NCBI GenBank assembly: GCA_018823745.1
Contig: JAHJHR010000002.1
Coordinates: forward strand, 178,961 to 242,960
Origin: Alphaproteobacteria bacterium
GTDB taxonomy: Bacteria; Pseudomonadota; Alphaproteobacteria; Oceanibaculales; Oceanibaculaceae
Direction: 5' to 3'
Length of the DNA: 64,000 bases
Position numbers and translations under genes: made by a program. Each line of letters opens with the position of its first letter. The first letter of the stretch is position 1. Positions 54,287 to 64,000 of the stretch are shown here, piece by piece. The notes under the pieces are model-generated. The model was not told the origin of the DNA and ran no database searches. It saw only the letters and a program-made list of their open reading frames with translations.

Positions 54287-54763
54287 TTACTCGCCAGCCG
54301 CGGGGGCGGCCTCCGGAAGAACGACCTTGCCGCCGGCCTTCTCGACTGCCTCGATGGCGGCCTTGGTGGCACCGGTGACGGCAATGGTGACCTTGGCGGT
54401 CAGCTCGCCCTTGCCCAGCAGGCGAACCTTCTCGCCCTTGCGGACCAGACCGGCCTCGACCAGAGCGGCCGAATCGATGTCCTTCTTGGCGTCGATCTTG
54501 CCGGAATCAATGGCAGCCTGCAGGCGGCCCAGATTCACGACCTGGAAGAATTCACGGAACGGCTTCTTGAAGCCGCGCTTCGGAACGCGACGCTCCAGAG
54601 GCATCTGGCCGCCTTCGAAGCCCTTGATCGCCACGCCGGTACGCGCGCCCTGGCCCTTATGGCCACGGCCCGAGGTCTTGCCCGTGCCGGAACCAATGCC
54701 ACGGCCCAGACGCTTGCGACCCTTGCGGGCGCCTTCATTGTCGCGGATTTCGTTAAGCTTCAT
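54287..54763 (-). CDS. rplO: 50S ribosomal protein L15
   Basis: This 158-residue protein has the N-terminal [38 protein letters not shown] glycine/arginine-rich extension that threads into 23S rRNA and the C-terminal [17 protein letters not shown] helix. It lies between rpmD and secY. Confidence 0.97.
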   Translation of the reverse strand: MKLNEIRDNEGARKGRKRLGRGIGSGTGKTSGRGHKGQGARTGVAIKGFEGGQMPLERRVPKRGFKKPFREFFQVVNLGRLQAAIDSGKIDAKKDIDSAALVEAGLVRKGEKVRLLGKGELTAKVTIAVTGATKAAIEAVEKAGGKVVLPEAAPAAGE

Positions 54764-54848
54764 GATGACGTATTCCCGGAGCGTAGGCTCTCAATCACAT
54801 AACGACCCGTCCCGGCGCGAGGCCAGGGACGGACCAGGAAAATCTTCG

Positions 54849-55052
54849 TCAGGCCGACGGCTCGACGCGGACCAGATGCTGCACCTTGGCGATCATGCCA
54901 CGCACGGCCGGGGTATCCTCCAGCTCGCGGGTGCGGTTCAGCTTGTTCAGGCCCAGGCCGACCAGGGTTGCCCGCTGGTCCTTCTCGCGGCCAATCGGGC
55001 TGCCAGTCTGGGTGACGCGGACAGTGCCCGCTTCTTTCTTCTTCGGAGCCAT
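54849..55052 (-). CDS. rpmD: 50S ribosomal protein L30
   Basis: This 67-residue protein has the [15 protein letters not shown] [51 protein letters not shown] pattern of L30, with a short lysine-rich start. It follows rpsE by 6 bp. Confidence 0.96.
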   Translation of the reverse strand: MAPKKKEAGTVRVTQTGSPIGREKDQRATLVGLGLNKLNRTRELEDTPAVRGMIAKVQHLVRVEPSA

Positions 55053-55058
55053 CTGACC

Positions 55059-55643
55059 TTACTCCTGCGCGCCGGCTTCGGCAGCTTCAGCAGCCTCGGC
55101 CTTGTCGCCACGGGTGAACAGATCGGACACACGCTTGCCACGACGCGATGCAACCTGGCGCGGCGAGTAGATGTGCTGCAGCGCCTCGAAGGTCGCACGG
55201 ATCATGTTGTGCGGGTTCGAGGTGCCGATCGACTTCGCCACGACGTCCTGCACACCGAGCGCTTCCAGAATGGCGCGCATCGGGCCGCCGGCGATGATGC
55301 CGGTACCGGCAGGGGCCGCGCGCAGCACGACATTGCCGGCGCCGTAATGGCCGAACACGTCATGATGCAGGGTCCGGCCCTCGCGCAGCGGCACGCGGAT
55401 CATGGTCCGGCGCGCCATCTCGGTCGCCTTGCGGATCGATTCCGGCACTTCCCGGGCCTTGCCCGTGCCGAAGCCGACGCGGCCACGACCGTCACCGACG
55501 ATGACCAGGGCGGCGAAGCCGAAACGACGGCCACCCTTCACAACCTTGGCAACACGGTTAATGCCGACGAGTTTCTCGATCAGATCGGATTCTTCCCGAT
55601 CCCGGCCACCGCGTTCGCGCTCTTCTCTCTGCCCACGTGCCAT
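55059..55643 (-). CDS. rpsE: 30S ribosomal protein S5
   Basis: S5 affects decoding accuracy. The 194-residue protein has an extended Arg/Glu-rich N-terminus, the S5 domain ([35 protein letters not shown]) and the C-terminal [17 protein letters not shown] segment, then an Ala/Glu-rich tail about 20 residues longer than in E. coli. Confidence 0.97.
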   Translation of the reverse strand: MARGQREERERGGRDREESDLIEKLVGINRVAKVVKGGRRFGFAALVIVGDGRGRVGFGTGKAREVPESIRKATEMARRTMIRVPLREGRTLHHDVFGHYGAGNVVLRAAPAGTGIIAGGPMRAILEALGVQDVVAKSIGTSNPHNMIRATFEALQHIYSPRQVASRRGKRVSDLFTRGDKAEAAEAAEAGAQE

Positions 55644-55674
55644 ACTTAGGCCCTTCCGATATTCATGTGTCGGC

Positions 55675-56037
55675 TTAGAACTGCAAGCCGGCTTCGCGCG
55701 CGGCGTCGGCCAAGGCCTTGACGCGCCCGTGATAGATGTAGCCGCCGCGGTCGAACACCACCGTGTCGACGCCGGCCTTCAAGGCCCGCTCCGCCAGCAG
55801 CTTGCCGATTTCCTTGGCCGCCTCGATGGTGGCGCCGGTCTTCAGCTTGCCCTTCAGATCCTTTTCGATCGTCGAGGCAGCCACAACCGTGATGCCCTTG
55901 GTATCGTCGATGATCTGCGCATAGATCTGCTTGCTCGACCGGAAGACCGACAGGCGCGGACGCCCGTTGGCTGCCTTGCGGAGCTGCGTGCGGACACGCG
56001 ACTTGCGACGATCGTAAAGTTCTTTGGCCTTCCGCAT
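55675..56037 (-). CDS. rplR: 50S ribosomal protein L18
   Basis: L18 binds 5S rRNA. The 120-residue protein has the basic start [36 protein letters not shown] and ends [26 protein letters not shown], the family's conserved C-terminus. Confidence 0.97.
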   Translation of the reverse strand: MRKAKELYDRRKSRVRTQLRKAANGRPRLSVFRSSKQIYAQIIDDTKGITVVAASTIEKDLKGKLKTGATIEAAKEIGKLLAERALKAGVDTVVFDRGGYIYHGRVKALADAAREAGLQF

Positions 56038-56063
56038 GGGAGGGTTCCTTACCGTTCTCTAGG

Positions 56064-56597
56064 CTATTTCTTCTTGCCTTCTTTGCGCCGGACGACTTCG
56101 TCGGAGTAGCGCACACCCTTGCCCTTGTAGGGCTCGGGGCTGCGGAACCCGCGAATTTCCGACGCAATTTGGCCAACCTGCTGCTTGTCGGCACCCGAGA
56201 TCTCGATCTGGGTGGGTACCGGGCACTTCATCTGGATGGTGTCCGGGATCGGGTAGCGGATCGGGTGGCTGTAGCCGAGGCTCAGCACCAGTTCCTTACC
56301 TTCCACGGCGGCGCGATAACCAACGCCGGTCATATCCAGCCGCTTGGTCCAGCCTTCGCTGACGCCAACAACCATGTTGCGCACAACATTGCGCGTGGTG
56401 CCCCACAGAGCGCGCGCCTTGTTGCCGTCATTGGCCGGCTCGACGACGACCTGGCCGTCGGTGAGGCTGACATTGACATCCTGACCCAGGGTCAATTTCA
56501 GCTCGCCCAGCTTTCCCTTGGCCACAACCAAACCATTGTCGACCTTTACGTCGACGCCGGCGGGCACGGGGATCGGGTGTTTACCTACGCGAGACAT
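56064..56597 (-). CDS. rplF: 50S ribosomal protein L6
   Basis: This 177-residue protein has two similar domains and the conserved GVGYRA and SLGYSHP segments, ending in [27 protein letters not shown]. The ATG at 56597 gives the standard start [15 protein letters not shown]; a frame to 56666 overlaps rpsH. Confidence 0.97.
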   Translation of the reverse strand: MSRVGKHPIPVPAGVDVKVDNGLVVAKGKLGELKLTLGQDVNVSLTDGQVVVEPANDGNKARALWGTTRNVVRNMVVGVSEGWTKRLDMTGVGYRAAVEGKELVLSLGYSHPIRYPIPDTIQMKCPVPTQIEISGADKQQVGQIASEIRGFRSPEPYKGKGVRYSDEVVRRKEGKKK

Positions 56598-56613
56598 TGT
56601 GCTCTCCGCTTCC

Positions 56614-57012
56614 CTAGAAGACCCGGCAGAGGACTTCGCCGCCAACATTGGCAGCGCGTGCCTCATGGTCGGACATCACGCCGCGCGGGGTCGACAAGAT
56701 CGAGATACCCAGGCCGTTATAGACCTGCGGCAATTCCTTGATCTTGGAATACACCCGGCGACCCGGCGTGGAGATGCGAGAGATCTCCTTAATCACCGGA
56801 ATGCCTTCCTGATACTTCAGCTCTATGCGGACCTCACGCACACCCGTACGGACTTCGACCTCTTCGAAGCCCCGGATGTAGCCTTCGCTCTGCAGCACAT
56901 TCAGTACGTTCAGACGAAGCTGCGAAGACGGGCTGTTACAGCTCGTCTTACGCGCTTGCTGCGCGTTCCTGATCCGCGTCAGCATATCCCCCAAGGGATC
57001 GCTCATCGCCAT
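56614..57012 (-). CDS. rpsH: 30S ribosomal protein S8
   Basis: This 132-residue protein binds 16S rRNA helix 21. It starts [22 protein letters not shown] and ends with [26 protein letters not shown]. In-frame ATGs at 57012 and 57006 are both possible; the first matches the family start. Confidence 0.97.
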   Translation of the reverse strand: MAMSDPLGDMLTRIRNAQQARKTSCNSPSSQLRLNVLNVLQSEGYIRGFEEVEVRTGVREVRIELKYQEGIPVIKEISRISTPGRRVYSKIKELPQVYNGLGISILSTPRGVMSDHEARAANVGGEVLCRVF

Positions 57013-57027
57013 GGGATGGCCCCTCTC

Positions 57028-57333
57028 TTACCAGCTCGACTTGACCATGCCGGGAATCTGCCCGGCAGAGGCCAGATCACGCATCGCAATGCGCGACATC
57101 TTAAACCTGCGATAGAACGCCCGCGGACGGCCGCTCACTTCGCAACGATTCCGAATTCGGCTCGGCGCCGAATTGCGCGGCAATGCTGCCAGCTTCAGAC
57201 GGGCGGCGAACCGCTCCTCCATCGGCGTGGCTTCATCATCGGCAATTGCCTTCAGCCGCTCACGCTTTTCAGCGTACTGAGCCGCGAGCTTCACGCGATG
57301 CTTGTTTTTCTCGACAGCGCTTTTCTTAGCCAT
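57028..57333 (-). CDS. rpsN: 30S ribosomal protein S14
   Basis: This 101-residue protein is the long, zinc-free form of S14. It has the conserved [28 protein letters not shown] segment and the final [10 protein letters not shown], without CxxC pairs. Confidence 0.97.
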   Translation of the reverse strand: MAKKSAVEKNKHRVKLAAQYAEKRERLKAIADDEATPMEERFAARLKLAALPRNSAPSRIRNRCEVSGRPRAFYRRFKMSRIAMRDLASAGQIPGMVKSSW

Positions 57334-57350
57334 CTCTCGCCTTCCGCTCG

Positions 57351-57893
57351 TCAGACTTTGGTGAACGGCATGCTGAAACCTTCCAGAAGCTCGCGGGCTT
57401 CCTCGTCGGTCTTAGCGGTGGTGCAGATCACGATGTCCATGCCGCGGATGTCATCGACCTTATCATAGTCGATTTCCGGGAAGACGATCTGCTCACGCAG
57501 GCCCAGCGCGTAATTGCCGCGCCCGTCGAAACTCTTGTTCGGCACACCGCGAAAATCGCGGACGCGCGGCAGGGCGATGCTGATCAGACGGTCCAGGAAT
57601 TCGTACATGCGCTCGCGGCGCAGCGTCACCTTACAACCGATCGGCATTCCCTCGCGCAGTTTGAAACCGGCGATCGAGTTCTTGGCGCGGGTGACGACCG
57701 GCCGCTGGCCAGCAATCAGCGCCAGCTCGGCCGCGGCCTGCTGCACCTTCTTGGAATCCTGTACCGCCTCACCAACACCCATGTTGATGACGATCTTGTC
57801 CAGACGCGGCATCGAGAAGTCGTTCGAATAACCGAACTTCTCCTGCATCCGCTTCTTGACGACGGTCTCGTAATGCTCTCGCAAACGGGTCAT
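57351..57893 (-). CDS. rplE: 50S ribosomal protein L5
   Basis: This 180-residue protein binds 5S rRNA at the central protuberance. Conserved parts are [45 protein letters not shown] and the C-terminal [20 protein letters not shown]. It follows rplX by 11 bp. Confidence 0.97.
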   Translation of the reverse strand: MTRLREHYETVVKKRMQEKFGYSNDFSMPRLDKIVINMGVGEAVQDSKKVQQAAAELALIAGQRPVVTRAKNSIAGFKLREGMPIGCKVTLRRERMYEFLDRLISIALPRVRDFRGVPNKSFDGRGNYALGLREQIVFPEIDYDKVDDIRGMDIVICTTAKTDEEARELLEGFSMPFTKV

Positions 57894-57904
57894 TGCCTTC
57901 GTCC

Positions 57905-58228
57905 TTAAGCGTCGATGACTTCGCCGGAGCGCTTCGCAACGCGCACCTTGCGGCCATCATCGAGAGTCTTGTAGCCGACCCGGGTCGGCTTATCGTCTTT
58001 CGGGTCGATGTGCGACACATTCGAGATGTGCAGCGCCGATTCCTTCTCGACGATGCCACCCTGAACAGTCTGGCTCTGGCGCTGATGGCGCTTCACCATG
58101 TTCACACCCTGGACCAGGACGCGGTTCTCGGTGCGCAGTACACGAAGCACTTCGCCCTGCTTGCCCTTGTCCTTGCCGGTGAGGACGACAACCCGGTCGC
58201 CCTTCTTAATTTTAAATTTCTCGGCCAT
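57905..58228 (-). CDS. rplX: 50S ribosomal protein L24
   Basis: L24 starts assembly of the large subunit. The 107-residue protein has the KOW motif [22 protein letters not shown] and ends [20 protein letters not shown]. Its ATG overlaps the rplN stop by one base (TAATG). Confidence 0.97.
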   Translation of the reverse strand: MAEKFKIKKGDRVVVLTGKDKGKQGEVLRVLRTENRVLVQGVNMVKRHQRQSQTVQGGIVEKESALHISNVSHIDPKDDKPTRVGYKTLDDGRKVRVAKRSGEVIDA

Positions 58229-58596
58229 TACAACACCTCGGGCGCCAGCGAGACGATCTTCATGAACTTCTTGGCGCGCAATTCACGGACCACCGGGCCG
58301 AAAATACGCGTGCCAATCGGCTCATTCTGCTTGTTCAGCAGCACCGCGGCATTGCGGTCGAAGCGGATAACCGTGCCATCGTCGCGACGGACATCCTTTG
58401 CGGTGCGCACGATAACGGCTCGATGCACATCGCCCTTCTTCACGCGACCGCGCGGAATGGCCTCCTTTACGGAGACCACGATGACGTCACCGACCGACGC
58501 GGTCTTACGCTTCGAGCCCCCGAGCACCTTGATGCACTGGACACGACGCGCGCCGGAATTGTCGGCGACTTCAAGATTGGTCTGAACCTGGATCAT
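58228..58596 (-). CDS. rplN: 50S ribosomal protein L14
   Basis: This 122-residue protein has the conserved start [28 protein letters not shown] and ends [14 protein letters not shown] [13 protein letters not shown]. It forms a bridge with the small subunit. Confidence 0.98.
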   Translation of the reverse strand: MIQVQTNLEVADNSGARRVQCIKVLGGSKRKTASVGDVIVVSVKEAIPRGRVKKGDVHRAVIVRTAKDVRRDDGTVIRFDRNAAVLLNKQNEPIGTRIFGPVVRELRAKKFMKIVSLAPEVL

Positions 58597-58613
58597 TTCC
58601 TAGTCCTCGATCC

Positions 58614-58862
58614 TTAGGCGCCCGCGCCCTGCTCGTCTGAAACGACGCGCCACCGCTTTTGCTTAGAGATCGGTCGGCACTCTTCGATCTTCACCAGATC
58701 GCCGATTTTGAACCGATTCTCTTCGTCATGCGCGTGGTATTTCTTAGAGCGCGTGATGAACTTCTTATAGACCGGGTGCATAACACGACGATCGACCTGA
58801 ACAACGATGGTCTTCTCGCTCGCATCGCTCACAACGGTGCCTTGCAACTGACGCCTCGGCAT
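58614..58862 (-). CDS. rpsQ: 30S ribosomal protein S17
   Basis: This 82-residue OB-fold protein has the pattern [40 protein letters not shown] and the [12 protein letters not shown] segment near the end. It binds the 5' domain of 16S rRNA. Confidence 0.97.
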   Translation of the reverse strand: MPRRQLQGTVVSDASEKTIVVQVDRRVMHPVYKKFITRSKKYHAHDEENRFKIGDLVKIEECRPISKQKRWRVVSDEQGAGA

Positions 58863-58891
58863 CTTCTAAACTCCCGCCCTAATCTCTGGGC

Positions 58892-59095
58892 TCACGCCGC
58901 ACCAGCGCCGACCTGGCGCTGCTGCAGGATGGTCTTGATCTGCGCGATGGTGCGACGCACCTGGCGGACCCGCGCGGTGTTTTCGAGCTGGCCGCTCGCC
59001 TTCTGGAAGCGAAGATTGAACGCTTCCTTCCGCAGGTCGACCAGTTCCTGCTTCAATTCGTCTTCGCTCTTAGCGCGAACGTCGGACGCCTTCAT
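58892..59095 (-). CDS. rpmC: 50S ribosomal protein L29
   Basis: This 67-residue helical hairpin protein has the family sequence [46 protein letters not shown]29 lies at the tunnel exit and contacts trigger factor and SRP. Confidence 0.97.
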   Translation of the reverse strand: MKASDVRAKSEDELKQELVDLRKEAFNLRFQKASGQLENTARVRQVRRTIAQIKTILQQRQVGAGAA

Positions 59096-59098
59096 TTC

Positions 59099-59518
59099 TT
59101 AGCCCTCCTCGCCCAAGCGAGTAACAAAACGGGTGCGGATCGGCAGCTTTGCAGCCGCCAGTTCGAAGGCCCGCTCCGCGATATCCCGCGGCACGCCATC
59201 GAGTTCAAACATGATCCGGCCCGGCTTGACACGAGCAACCCAGAACTCCGGGGTACCCTTACCCTTACCCTGGCGCACTTCGGCCGGCTTCTTCGAGACC
59301 GGCACGTCCGGGAAGATCCGGATCCAGACACGGCCCTGACGGCGAATATGGCGAGTGATCGCGCGGCGAGCCGCTTCGATCTGGCGCGCGGTAACGCGCT
59401 CCGGCTCCATCGCCTTCAGCCCGTAGGCGCCGAAGTTCAGCGCCGTACCGCCCTTGGCCAGGCCATGGATACGGCCCTTGAAGGCCTTGCGATACTTAGT
59501 CCGCTTCGGTTGCAGCAT
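59099..59518 (-). CDS. rplP: 50S ribosomal protein L16
   Basis: This 139-residue protein sits near the A site. It starts [24 protein letters not shown] and contains the conserved [24 protein letters not shown] segment and the C-terminal KLPIRTRFV. Confidence 0.98.
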   Translation of the reverse strand: MLQPKRTKYRKAFKGRIHGLAKGGTALNFGAYGLKAMEPERVTARQIEAARRAITRHIRRQGRVWIRIFPDVPVSKKPAEVRQGKGKGTPEFWVARVKPGRIMFELDGVPRDIAERAFELAAAKLPIRTRFVTRLGEEG

Positions 59519-59563
59519 GGTTTTCTATCCGTCTCTTCTCGCGTTCGTCGCCGCTCGCCGATA

Positions 59564-60244
59564 TCAGCGCGTCGCCGCGGGCTGATCGCCCTGACGATTG
59601 TCGTGAGCATAGGGATCATGGCCGAGGATCTCACCCTTGAAGACCCAAACCTTGACACCGCAGGTACCGTAAGTCGTCTTCGCCGTCGCGACGCCGTAAT
59701 CGACATCGGCGCGCAGCGTGTGCAGGGGAACCCGACCCTCGCGATACCATTCGGTACGCGCGATCTCGGCTCCACCCAGGCGGCCGCCGCAATTGATGCG
59801 GATGCCCTGGGCGCCCAGACGCATCGCCGACTGAACGGCCCGCTTCATGGCGCGGCGGAAAGCAACCCGACGCTCCAGCTGCTGGGCGATGTTCTCGGCA
59901 ACCAGCCGGGCATCGATTTCCGGCTTGCGGATTTCGACGATGTTCAGGCTGATCTCGCTGCTGGTCATCTTCTGCAGGTCGCCCCGCAGCTTGTCGATGT
60001 CCGTGCCCTTCTTGCCGATGACGACGCCAGGACGTGCGCTGTGGATCGTGATGCGCGCCTTCTTGGCAGCGCGCTCGATCACCACCTTGCTGATACCGGC
60101 CTGAACCAGGCGGCTGTGCAGGTAGCTGCGCAGACGCAGATCCTCATGCAGCATATCGGCGTAGCCGCGATCCGCGAACCAGCGCGAATCCCAGGTCCGA
60201 TTGATGCCGAGCCGAAGCCCGATCGGATTTACTTTCTGCCCCAT
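59564..60244 (-). CDS. rpsC: 30S ribosomal protein S3
   Basis: S3 forms part of the mRNA entry channel. The 226-residue protein has the start [23 protein letters not shown], a KH domain with [14 protein letters not shown], and the C-terminal domain [16 protein letters not shown]. Its ATG overlaps the rplV stop by one base. Confidence 0.98.
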   Translation of the reverse strand: MGQKVNPIGLRLGINRTWDSRWFADRGYADMLHEDLRLRSYLHSRLVQAGISKVVIERAAKKARITIHSARPGVVIGKKGTDIDKLRGDLQKMTSSEISLNIVEIRKPEIDARLVAENIAQQLERRVAFRRAMKRAVQSAMRLGAQGIRINCGGRLGGAEIARTEWYREGRVPLHTLRADVDYGVATAKTTYGTCGVKVWVFKGEILGHDPYAHDNRQGDQPAATR

Positions 60245-60624
60245 TACGCCAACTCCTCGCGTTCACCGACCACGATGGTTACGTGGCTGAAGGGCTTCTC
60301 GATCCGGGATGCACGACCACGCGCACGGGCATGGAACCGCTTCATCACCAGGCCGCGCCCGACGCTCGCTTCCTTCACATAAAGGCGATCGACGTCGAGC
60401 TGATGATTGTTTTCCGCATTGGCGATAGCCGACTGCAGAACCTTCCGCACGTCGTCGGAAATCCGACGCTTGGAGAAGGTCAGCGCGGTCAAAGCCTTGG
60501 CGCAATCCATACCCCGGATCATCCCGGCGACGACATTCAGCTTCTGCGGGCTGACGCGCAGATTGCGCAGCACCGCCTTAGCCTCCGTATCGGCCAGCAC
60601 CCGTTCGCGTGCCTGCTTGCCCAT
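60244..60624 (-). CDS. rplV: 50S ribosomal protein L22
   Basis: This 126-residue protein lines the exit tunnel. It has the segment [42 protein letters not shown] and the tunnel-reaching loop [32 protein letters not shown]. Confidence 0.98.
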   Translation of the reverse strand: MGKQARERVLADTEAKAVLRNLRVSPQKLNVVAGMIRGMDCAKALTALTFSKRRISDDVRKVLQSAIANAENNHQLDVDRLYVKEASVGRGLVMKRFHARARGRASRIEKPFSHVTIVVGEREELA

Positions 60625-60626
60625 CG

Positions 60627-60905
60627 TTAACCCCTCTTCGCCTTCTTGTCGGCGGCATGGCCATAGAAGGTGCGGGTCGGCGAGAACTCGCCGAACTTAT
60701 GTCCGACCATGTTCTCGGTCACGAGCACCGGCACATACTTCTGGCCGTTATACACGCCAAAGGTGAGCCCGACGAACTGCGGCAGGATCGTGCTGCGACG
60801 GGTCCAAATCTTGATGACCTCGTTGCGACCCGATGCGCGCGTCTTATCCGCCTTCTTGAGAAGGTAGCCGTCAACGAACGGACCCTTCCAAACAGAGCGA
60901 GCCAC
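60627..60905 (-). CDS. rpsS: 30S ribosomal protein S19
   Basis: This 92-residue protein starts [21 protein letters not shown] and has [54 protein letters not shown]. It lies next to S13 in the small subunit head. Confidence 0.98.
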   Translation of the reverse strand: MARSVWKGPFVDGYLLKKADKTRASGRNEVIKIWTRRSTILPQFVGLTFGVYNGQKYVPVLVTENMVGHKFGEFSPTRTFYGHAADKKAKRG

Positions 60906-60917
60906 GTCTGCTCTCCT

Positions 60918-61745
60918 TTACTTCTGATACCGGCGGCGCACGATCTGGCCGTCGGTCTTCTTGTTGTTACGCGTACGGCGACCCTTGGTCGGCTTGCCCC
61001 ACGGAGTGACCGGATGACGACCGCCTGACGTGCGGCCTTCACCACCGCCATGCGGATGGTCAACCGGGTTCATAGCCACGCCACGCACCGACGGGCGACG
61101 GCCAAGCCAGCGATTACGACCGGCCTTGCCCTTGTTGATATTCTGCTGGTCCGGGTTGGACACGGCACCAACGGTGGCCATGCATTCCCCACGCACCTTG
61201 CGCAGTTCACCCGAGGCCAGACGCAGCACCACTTCGGCACCATCGCGACCGACGATCTGGCAGTAGTTACCGGCCGAGCGCGCCATCTGGCCGCCACGGC
61301 CCGGCTTCAGCTCGACGTTGTGCACAACGGTGCCGACCGGCATCGAGCGCAGCTGCGAAGCATTGCCCGGCTTGATGTCGGTACGAACACCGGACACCAC
61401 CACATCGCCAACCTTCACGCGCTGCGGCGCCAGGATATAGGCCTGCTCACCATCCTCATACTTGATGAGGGCGATGAACGCCGTACGGTTCGGGTCATAT
61501 TCCAGGCGCTCGATCGTCGCCGGCATGTCGAACTTGCGGCGCTTAAAATCGACGATGCGATAGGTGCGCTTGTGACCACCACCGCGCTGGAACGCCGTGA
61601 TACGCCCGTAGTTATTACGACCGCCCGACTTGGTCAAGCCCTCGGTCAGTTTCTTGACCGGCTTGCCCTTCCACAGGTCGCTGCGGTCCACCAGGACCAG
61701 CTCGCGCTGCGACGGCGTCGTCGGCTTAAAGGATTTAAGTGCCAT
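60918..61745 (-). CDS. rplB: 50S ribosomal protein L2
   Basis: L2 is needed for subunit joining and peptidyl transfer. The 275-residue protein starts [16 protein letters not shown] and has the conserved C-terminal segment [36 protein letters not shown] with the functionally important histidine. Confidence 0.98.
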   Translation of the reverse strand: MALKSFKPTTPSQRELVLVDRSDLWKGKPVKKLTEGLTKSGGRNNYGRITAFQRGGGHKRTYRIVDFKRRKFDMPATIERLEYDPNRTAFIALIKYEDGEQAYILAPQRVKVGDVVVSGVRTDIKPGNASQLRSMPVGTVVHNVELKPGRGGQMARSAGNYCQIVGRDGAEVVLRLASGELRKVRGECMATVGAVSNPDQQNINKGKAGRNRWLGRRPSVRGVAMNPVDHPHGGGEGRTSGGRHPVTPWGKPTKGRRTRNNKKTDGQIVRRRYQK

Positions 61746-61749
61746 GGCG

Positions 61750-62082
61750 TCAGACCCCGGTGGTCACGTCAATGGAGTGGCCCTCAGCGAGAGTCACGAT
61801 AGCCTTCTTCACATCGCTGCGGCGACCGGCGATCCCGCGGAACCGCTTGACCTTGCCCTTCTGGCGCAGCGTGTTGACATCCGTCACCTTCACTTCGAAC
61901 AGGGTCTCAACAGCGACCTTGATCTCGGGCTTGGTGGCGGTCAGCGGCACGCGGAAGGAGACCTGATTGTACTCCGACCCACGGGTCGCCTTTTCGGTGA
62001 TGATCGGGGAACGGATGATTTCATACATCCCTTCCTTCGTCAGCTTCACCTCTTTGGTGTTGCGCGGCTTAAGGCTGCTCAT
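61750..62082 (-). CDS. rplW: 50S ribosomal protein L23
   Basis: L23 is the main docking site for SRP and trigger factor at the tunnel exit. The 110-residue protein has [45 protein letters not shown]. An N-terminal stretch ([16 protein letters not shown]) makes it longer than usual. The start overlaps the rplD stop by 4 bp. Confidence 0.97.
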   Translation of the reverse strand: MSSLKPRNTKEVKLTKEGMYEIIRSPIITEKATRGSEYNQVSFRVPLTATKPEIKVAVETLFEVKVTDVNTLRQKGKVKRFRGIAGRRSDVKKAIVTLAEGHSIDVTTGV

Positions 62083-62696
62083 TTCAGGCGCGCCTCCAGC
62101 GCTTCAACGGCATTCTTGGTCAGGATCAGCGTGTCGCGACGGATGATGTCGTACACATTGGCGCCGATCTGCGGCAGCACATCGATCCCGATCAGGTTCG
62201 ACGCCGCCTTCTTGAAATTCACATCCACCGACCCGTCAATGAACAGGGCCGAGGTGATGCCGAGCTTCTCAAGATGAGCGGCCAGCGCCTTGGTCTTCGG
62301 TTCCGTCAGCTTGGCGTCGTCGATGACGATCAGCTTCTGGTCCTTCACCTTGGCAGCCAGGGCCGACTTCAGGCCCAGCTTGCGGACCTTCTTCGGCAGA
62401 TCATAGCCATGGTCGCGAACGACCGGGCCGAAGATCGTCGCACCGCCGCGGAACTGCGGCGAGCGGGTGCTGCCCTGGCGGGCACGACCGGTGCCCTTCT
62501 GCTTATAGGGCTTCTTGGTGGTGCCGGCGATCTCGCTGATACCCTTGGTCTTGTGATTACCGGAGCGGCGCTTGGCCAACTGCCAGTGAATCACTCGGGA
62601 CAGCAGATCGGCGCGAACATCGCCACCGAAGATTGCCTCGTTCAGCTCAATCGAGCCGACATCGGCAGCGTCAAGATTCTTGACCGTGACCTTCAT
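62079..62696 (-). CDS. rplD: 50S ribosomal protein L4
   Basis: This 205-residue protein reaches into the exit tunnel through the loop [34 protein letters not shown]. The ATG at 62696 gives the family start [25 protein letters not shown]; the frame to 62735 overlaps rplC. In E. coli L4 represses the S10 operon; I see no equivalent leader inside the window. Confidence 0.97.
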   Translation of the reverse strand: MKVTVKNLDAADVGSIELNEAIFGGDVRADLLSRVIHWQLAKRRSGNHKTKGISEIAGTTKKPYKQKGTGRARQGSTRSPQFRGGATIFGPVVRDHGYDLPKKVRKLGLKSALAAKVKDQKLIVIDDAKLTEPKTKALAAHLEKLGITSALFIDGSVDVNFKKAASNLIGIDVLPQIGANVYDIIRRDTLILTKNAVEALEARLK

Positions 62697-62700
62697 CGTC

Positions 62701-63459
62701 TCAGTCCTTGTTCTCAGGCGCATCAGCGCCGTCATTTTCGACCGGTGTCTCGGCCGGCGTTTCCGCCGGAGCCGGGGCCGCCGCAGCCGTCTCTACCAGC
62801 TTCGCCGGGAACGGCAGGTCGGTATGCTTCACCTTGACGGCGTCGCTGACCAGAACCCAGCCACCCTTCGAGCCCGGAATGGCGCCCTTCACCAGGATCA
62901 GGCCGCGTTCCTCATCGGTGGAGACGACCTGCAGATTCTGCTTGGTCACACGGACATCGCCCATGTGGCCGGCCATCTTCTTACCCTTGAAGACCTTGCC
63001 CGGATCCTGACGCTGACCGGTCGAACCATGCGAACGGTGCGAGACCGACACGCCATGGGTCGCCCGCAGGCCACCGAAATTATGCCGCTTCATCACACCG
63101 GCAAAACCCTTGCCGATGGAGGTGCCCGTCACGTCAACCAGCTGGCCGGCGACGAAATGCGCCACGGACAGCTCCTGACCCGGCTCGAGCAGCGCGTCAT
63201 TCGACACGCGGAACTCGACCACCTTCTTGCGCGGCTCGACATTGGCCTTCGCAAAATGGGCGCGATTGGCCTTCGAAACGTTCTTTACCTTCGCCTTGCC
63301 CACACCGAGCTGGACGGCGGTGTAGCCGTCATTTTCCTCGGTGCGCACAGCCACGACCTGGCAACCATCGACCTTCAGAACGGTGACGGGCACATGATTG
63401 CCCTCCTCGTTGAAGATCCGGGTCATGCCCAGCTTCTGTGCGATCAGTCCGGTACGCAT
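62701..63459 (-). CDS. rplC: 50S ribosomal protein L3
   Basis: This 252-residue protein is an early assembly protein near the peptidyl transferase centre. It has the [13 protein letters not shown] start and the central [42 protein letters not shown] segment with the glutamine that is methylated in E. coli. An Ala/Pro/Glu-rich tail of about 35 residues extends beyond the core. Confidence 0.97.
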   Translation of the reverse strand: MRTGLIAQKLGMTRIFNEEGNHVPVTVLKVDGCQVVAVRTEENDGYTAVQLGVGKAKVKNVSKANRAHFAKANVEPRKKVVEFRVSNDALLEPGQELSVAHFVAGQLVDVTGTSIGKGFAGVMKRHNFGGLRATHGVSVSHRSHGSTGQRQDPGKVFKGKKMAGHMGDVRVTKQNLQVVSTDEERGLILVKGAIPGSKGGWVLVSDAVKVKHTDLPFPAKLVETAAAAPAPAETPAETPVENDGADAPENKD

Positions 63460-63478
63460 CTCTATTTACCCCCGGGCC

Positions 63479-63787
63479 TTAAAGCTTGATCTCGACGTCA
63501 ACGCCGGCGGCGAGGTCGAGCTTCATCAGCGCGTCCACCGTCTGCGGAGTCGGATCGACAATGTCGAGAAGACGCTTGTGAGTCCGAATCTCGAACTGCT
63601 CACGCGACTTCTTGTCGATATGCGGGCCTCGCAGCACCGTAAACTTTTCGATCCGCGTCGGCAGCGGAACCGGGCCGCAAACGCGGGCGCCGGTGCGCTT
63701 AGCGGTGTTGACGATCTCCTTCGTGGACTGATCCAGAAGGCGATGGTCGAACGCCTTGAGCCGAATGCGAATGTTCTGCGTATCCAT
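63479..63787 (-). CDS. rpsJ: 30S ribosomal protein S10 (also NusE)
   Basis: S10 is a ribosomal and antitermination protein. The 102-residue form starts [22 protein letters not shown] and ends [14 protein letters not shown]. Tandem ATGs lie at 63790 and 63787; the second is chosen because GGTGA is better spaced for it and the family starts [10 protein letters not shown]. It is the first gene of the S10 operon, 43 bp after tuf. Confidence 0.97.
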   Translation of the reverse strand: MDTQNIRIRLKAFDHRLLDQSTKEIVNTAKRTGARVCGPVPLPTRIEKFTVLRGPHIDKKSREQFEIRTHKRLLDIVDPTPQTVDALMKLDLAAGVDVEIKL

Positions 63788-63832
63788 CATCTCACCCTTG
63801 GGCGATGCCCGGTTTCCAGCGGTCGACCGCCC

Positions 63833-64000
<168 letters not shown>

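Overview
The window is a chromosomal segment of a GC-rich alphaproteobacterium. The evidence is a 40-residue aa3-oxidase subunit IV small protein, an ATP12-type F1-ATPase chaperone, DnaK-independent housekeeping genes such as HolC, the order secY-adk-rpsM-rpsK-rpoA-rplQ-degP-rarA-crcB-rluC-HAD-atp12, and alphaproteobacterial-style intergenic repeats. A Rhodospirillales-like lineage fits best, but no rRNA or other decisive marker is present. Codon use looks uniform throughout. I see no phage, IS element, integrase or CRISPR array.

Layout. (1) 1-8.5 kb: a formate-oxidation module. It has a fused NuoE/NuoF-type beta subunit and a molybdenum alpha subunit of soluble NAD-linked formate dehydrogenase, two small exported proteins, mobA and fdhD on the opposite strand, and moaA. 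Together these make the enzyme and its bis-MGD cofactor. (2) 8.5-12.6 kb: an isopenicillin-N-synthase-like oxygenase, NAD kinase, a desuccinylase-type metallopeptidase and an AbrB-type membrane protein. (3) 12.6-16.4 kb: a cyanate uptake and detoxification operon (substrate-binding protein, permease, ATPase, cyanase) behind a textbook sigma-54 promoter. (4) 16.4-24.7 kb: an SDR, a CoA transferase with an unusual domain order, glutathione reductase, succinate-semialdehyde dehydrogenase, a DUF2076 protein, a cold-shock protein with a long RGG-type tail, the tiny oxidase subunit, ndk and holC. (5) 24.7-31.6 kb: branched-chain (leucine-type) acyl-CoA catabolism: mccB, a DsbA-fold isomerase, two acyl-CoA dehydrogenases including ivd, an SDR, a RidA protein, a thioesterase and a MerR (LiuR-like) regulator. 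(6) 31.6-41 kb: mgtE, a malic enzyme-PTA fusion, tRNA-Leu(GAG), lipB, a HEPN-like protein, acylphosphatase, and pccA/pccB for propionyl-CoA. (7) 41-49.6 kb: atp12, an AsmA protein, a HAD phosphatase, rluC, crcB, a DUF429-like protein, rarA and degP. (8) 49.7-64 kb: the S10-spc-alpha ribosomal supercluster on the minus strand, running up to the 3' end of tuf at the window edge.

Regulation visible in the sequence. There is a near-perfect -24/-12 promoter for the cyanate operon. Sigma-70-type promoters lie before fdhD (apparently giving a leaderless mRNA), ndk, the HAD gene and rpsM, where a structured leader of about 90 nt follows. A perfect 9-bp dyad precedes the MerR regulator. Four clear intrinsic terminators are present. 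Three intergenic inverted repeats are visible: two are inverted copies of one family and the third is of a different type. I found no clear novel multi-gene system. The strongest leads are the sigma-54-controlled cyanate operon, the rpsM leader, the HEPN-like protein beside acylphosphatase, the permuted CoA transferase, the RGG-tailed cold-shock protein, and a leucine-degradation cluster that has mccB but no mccA.
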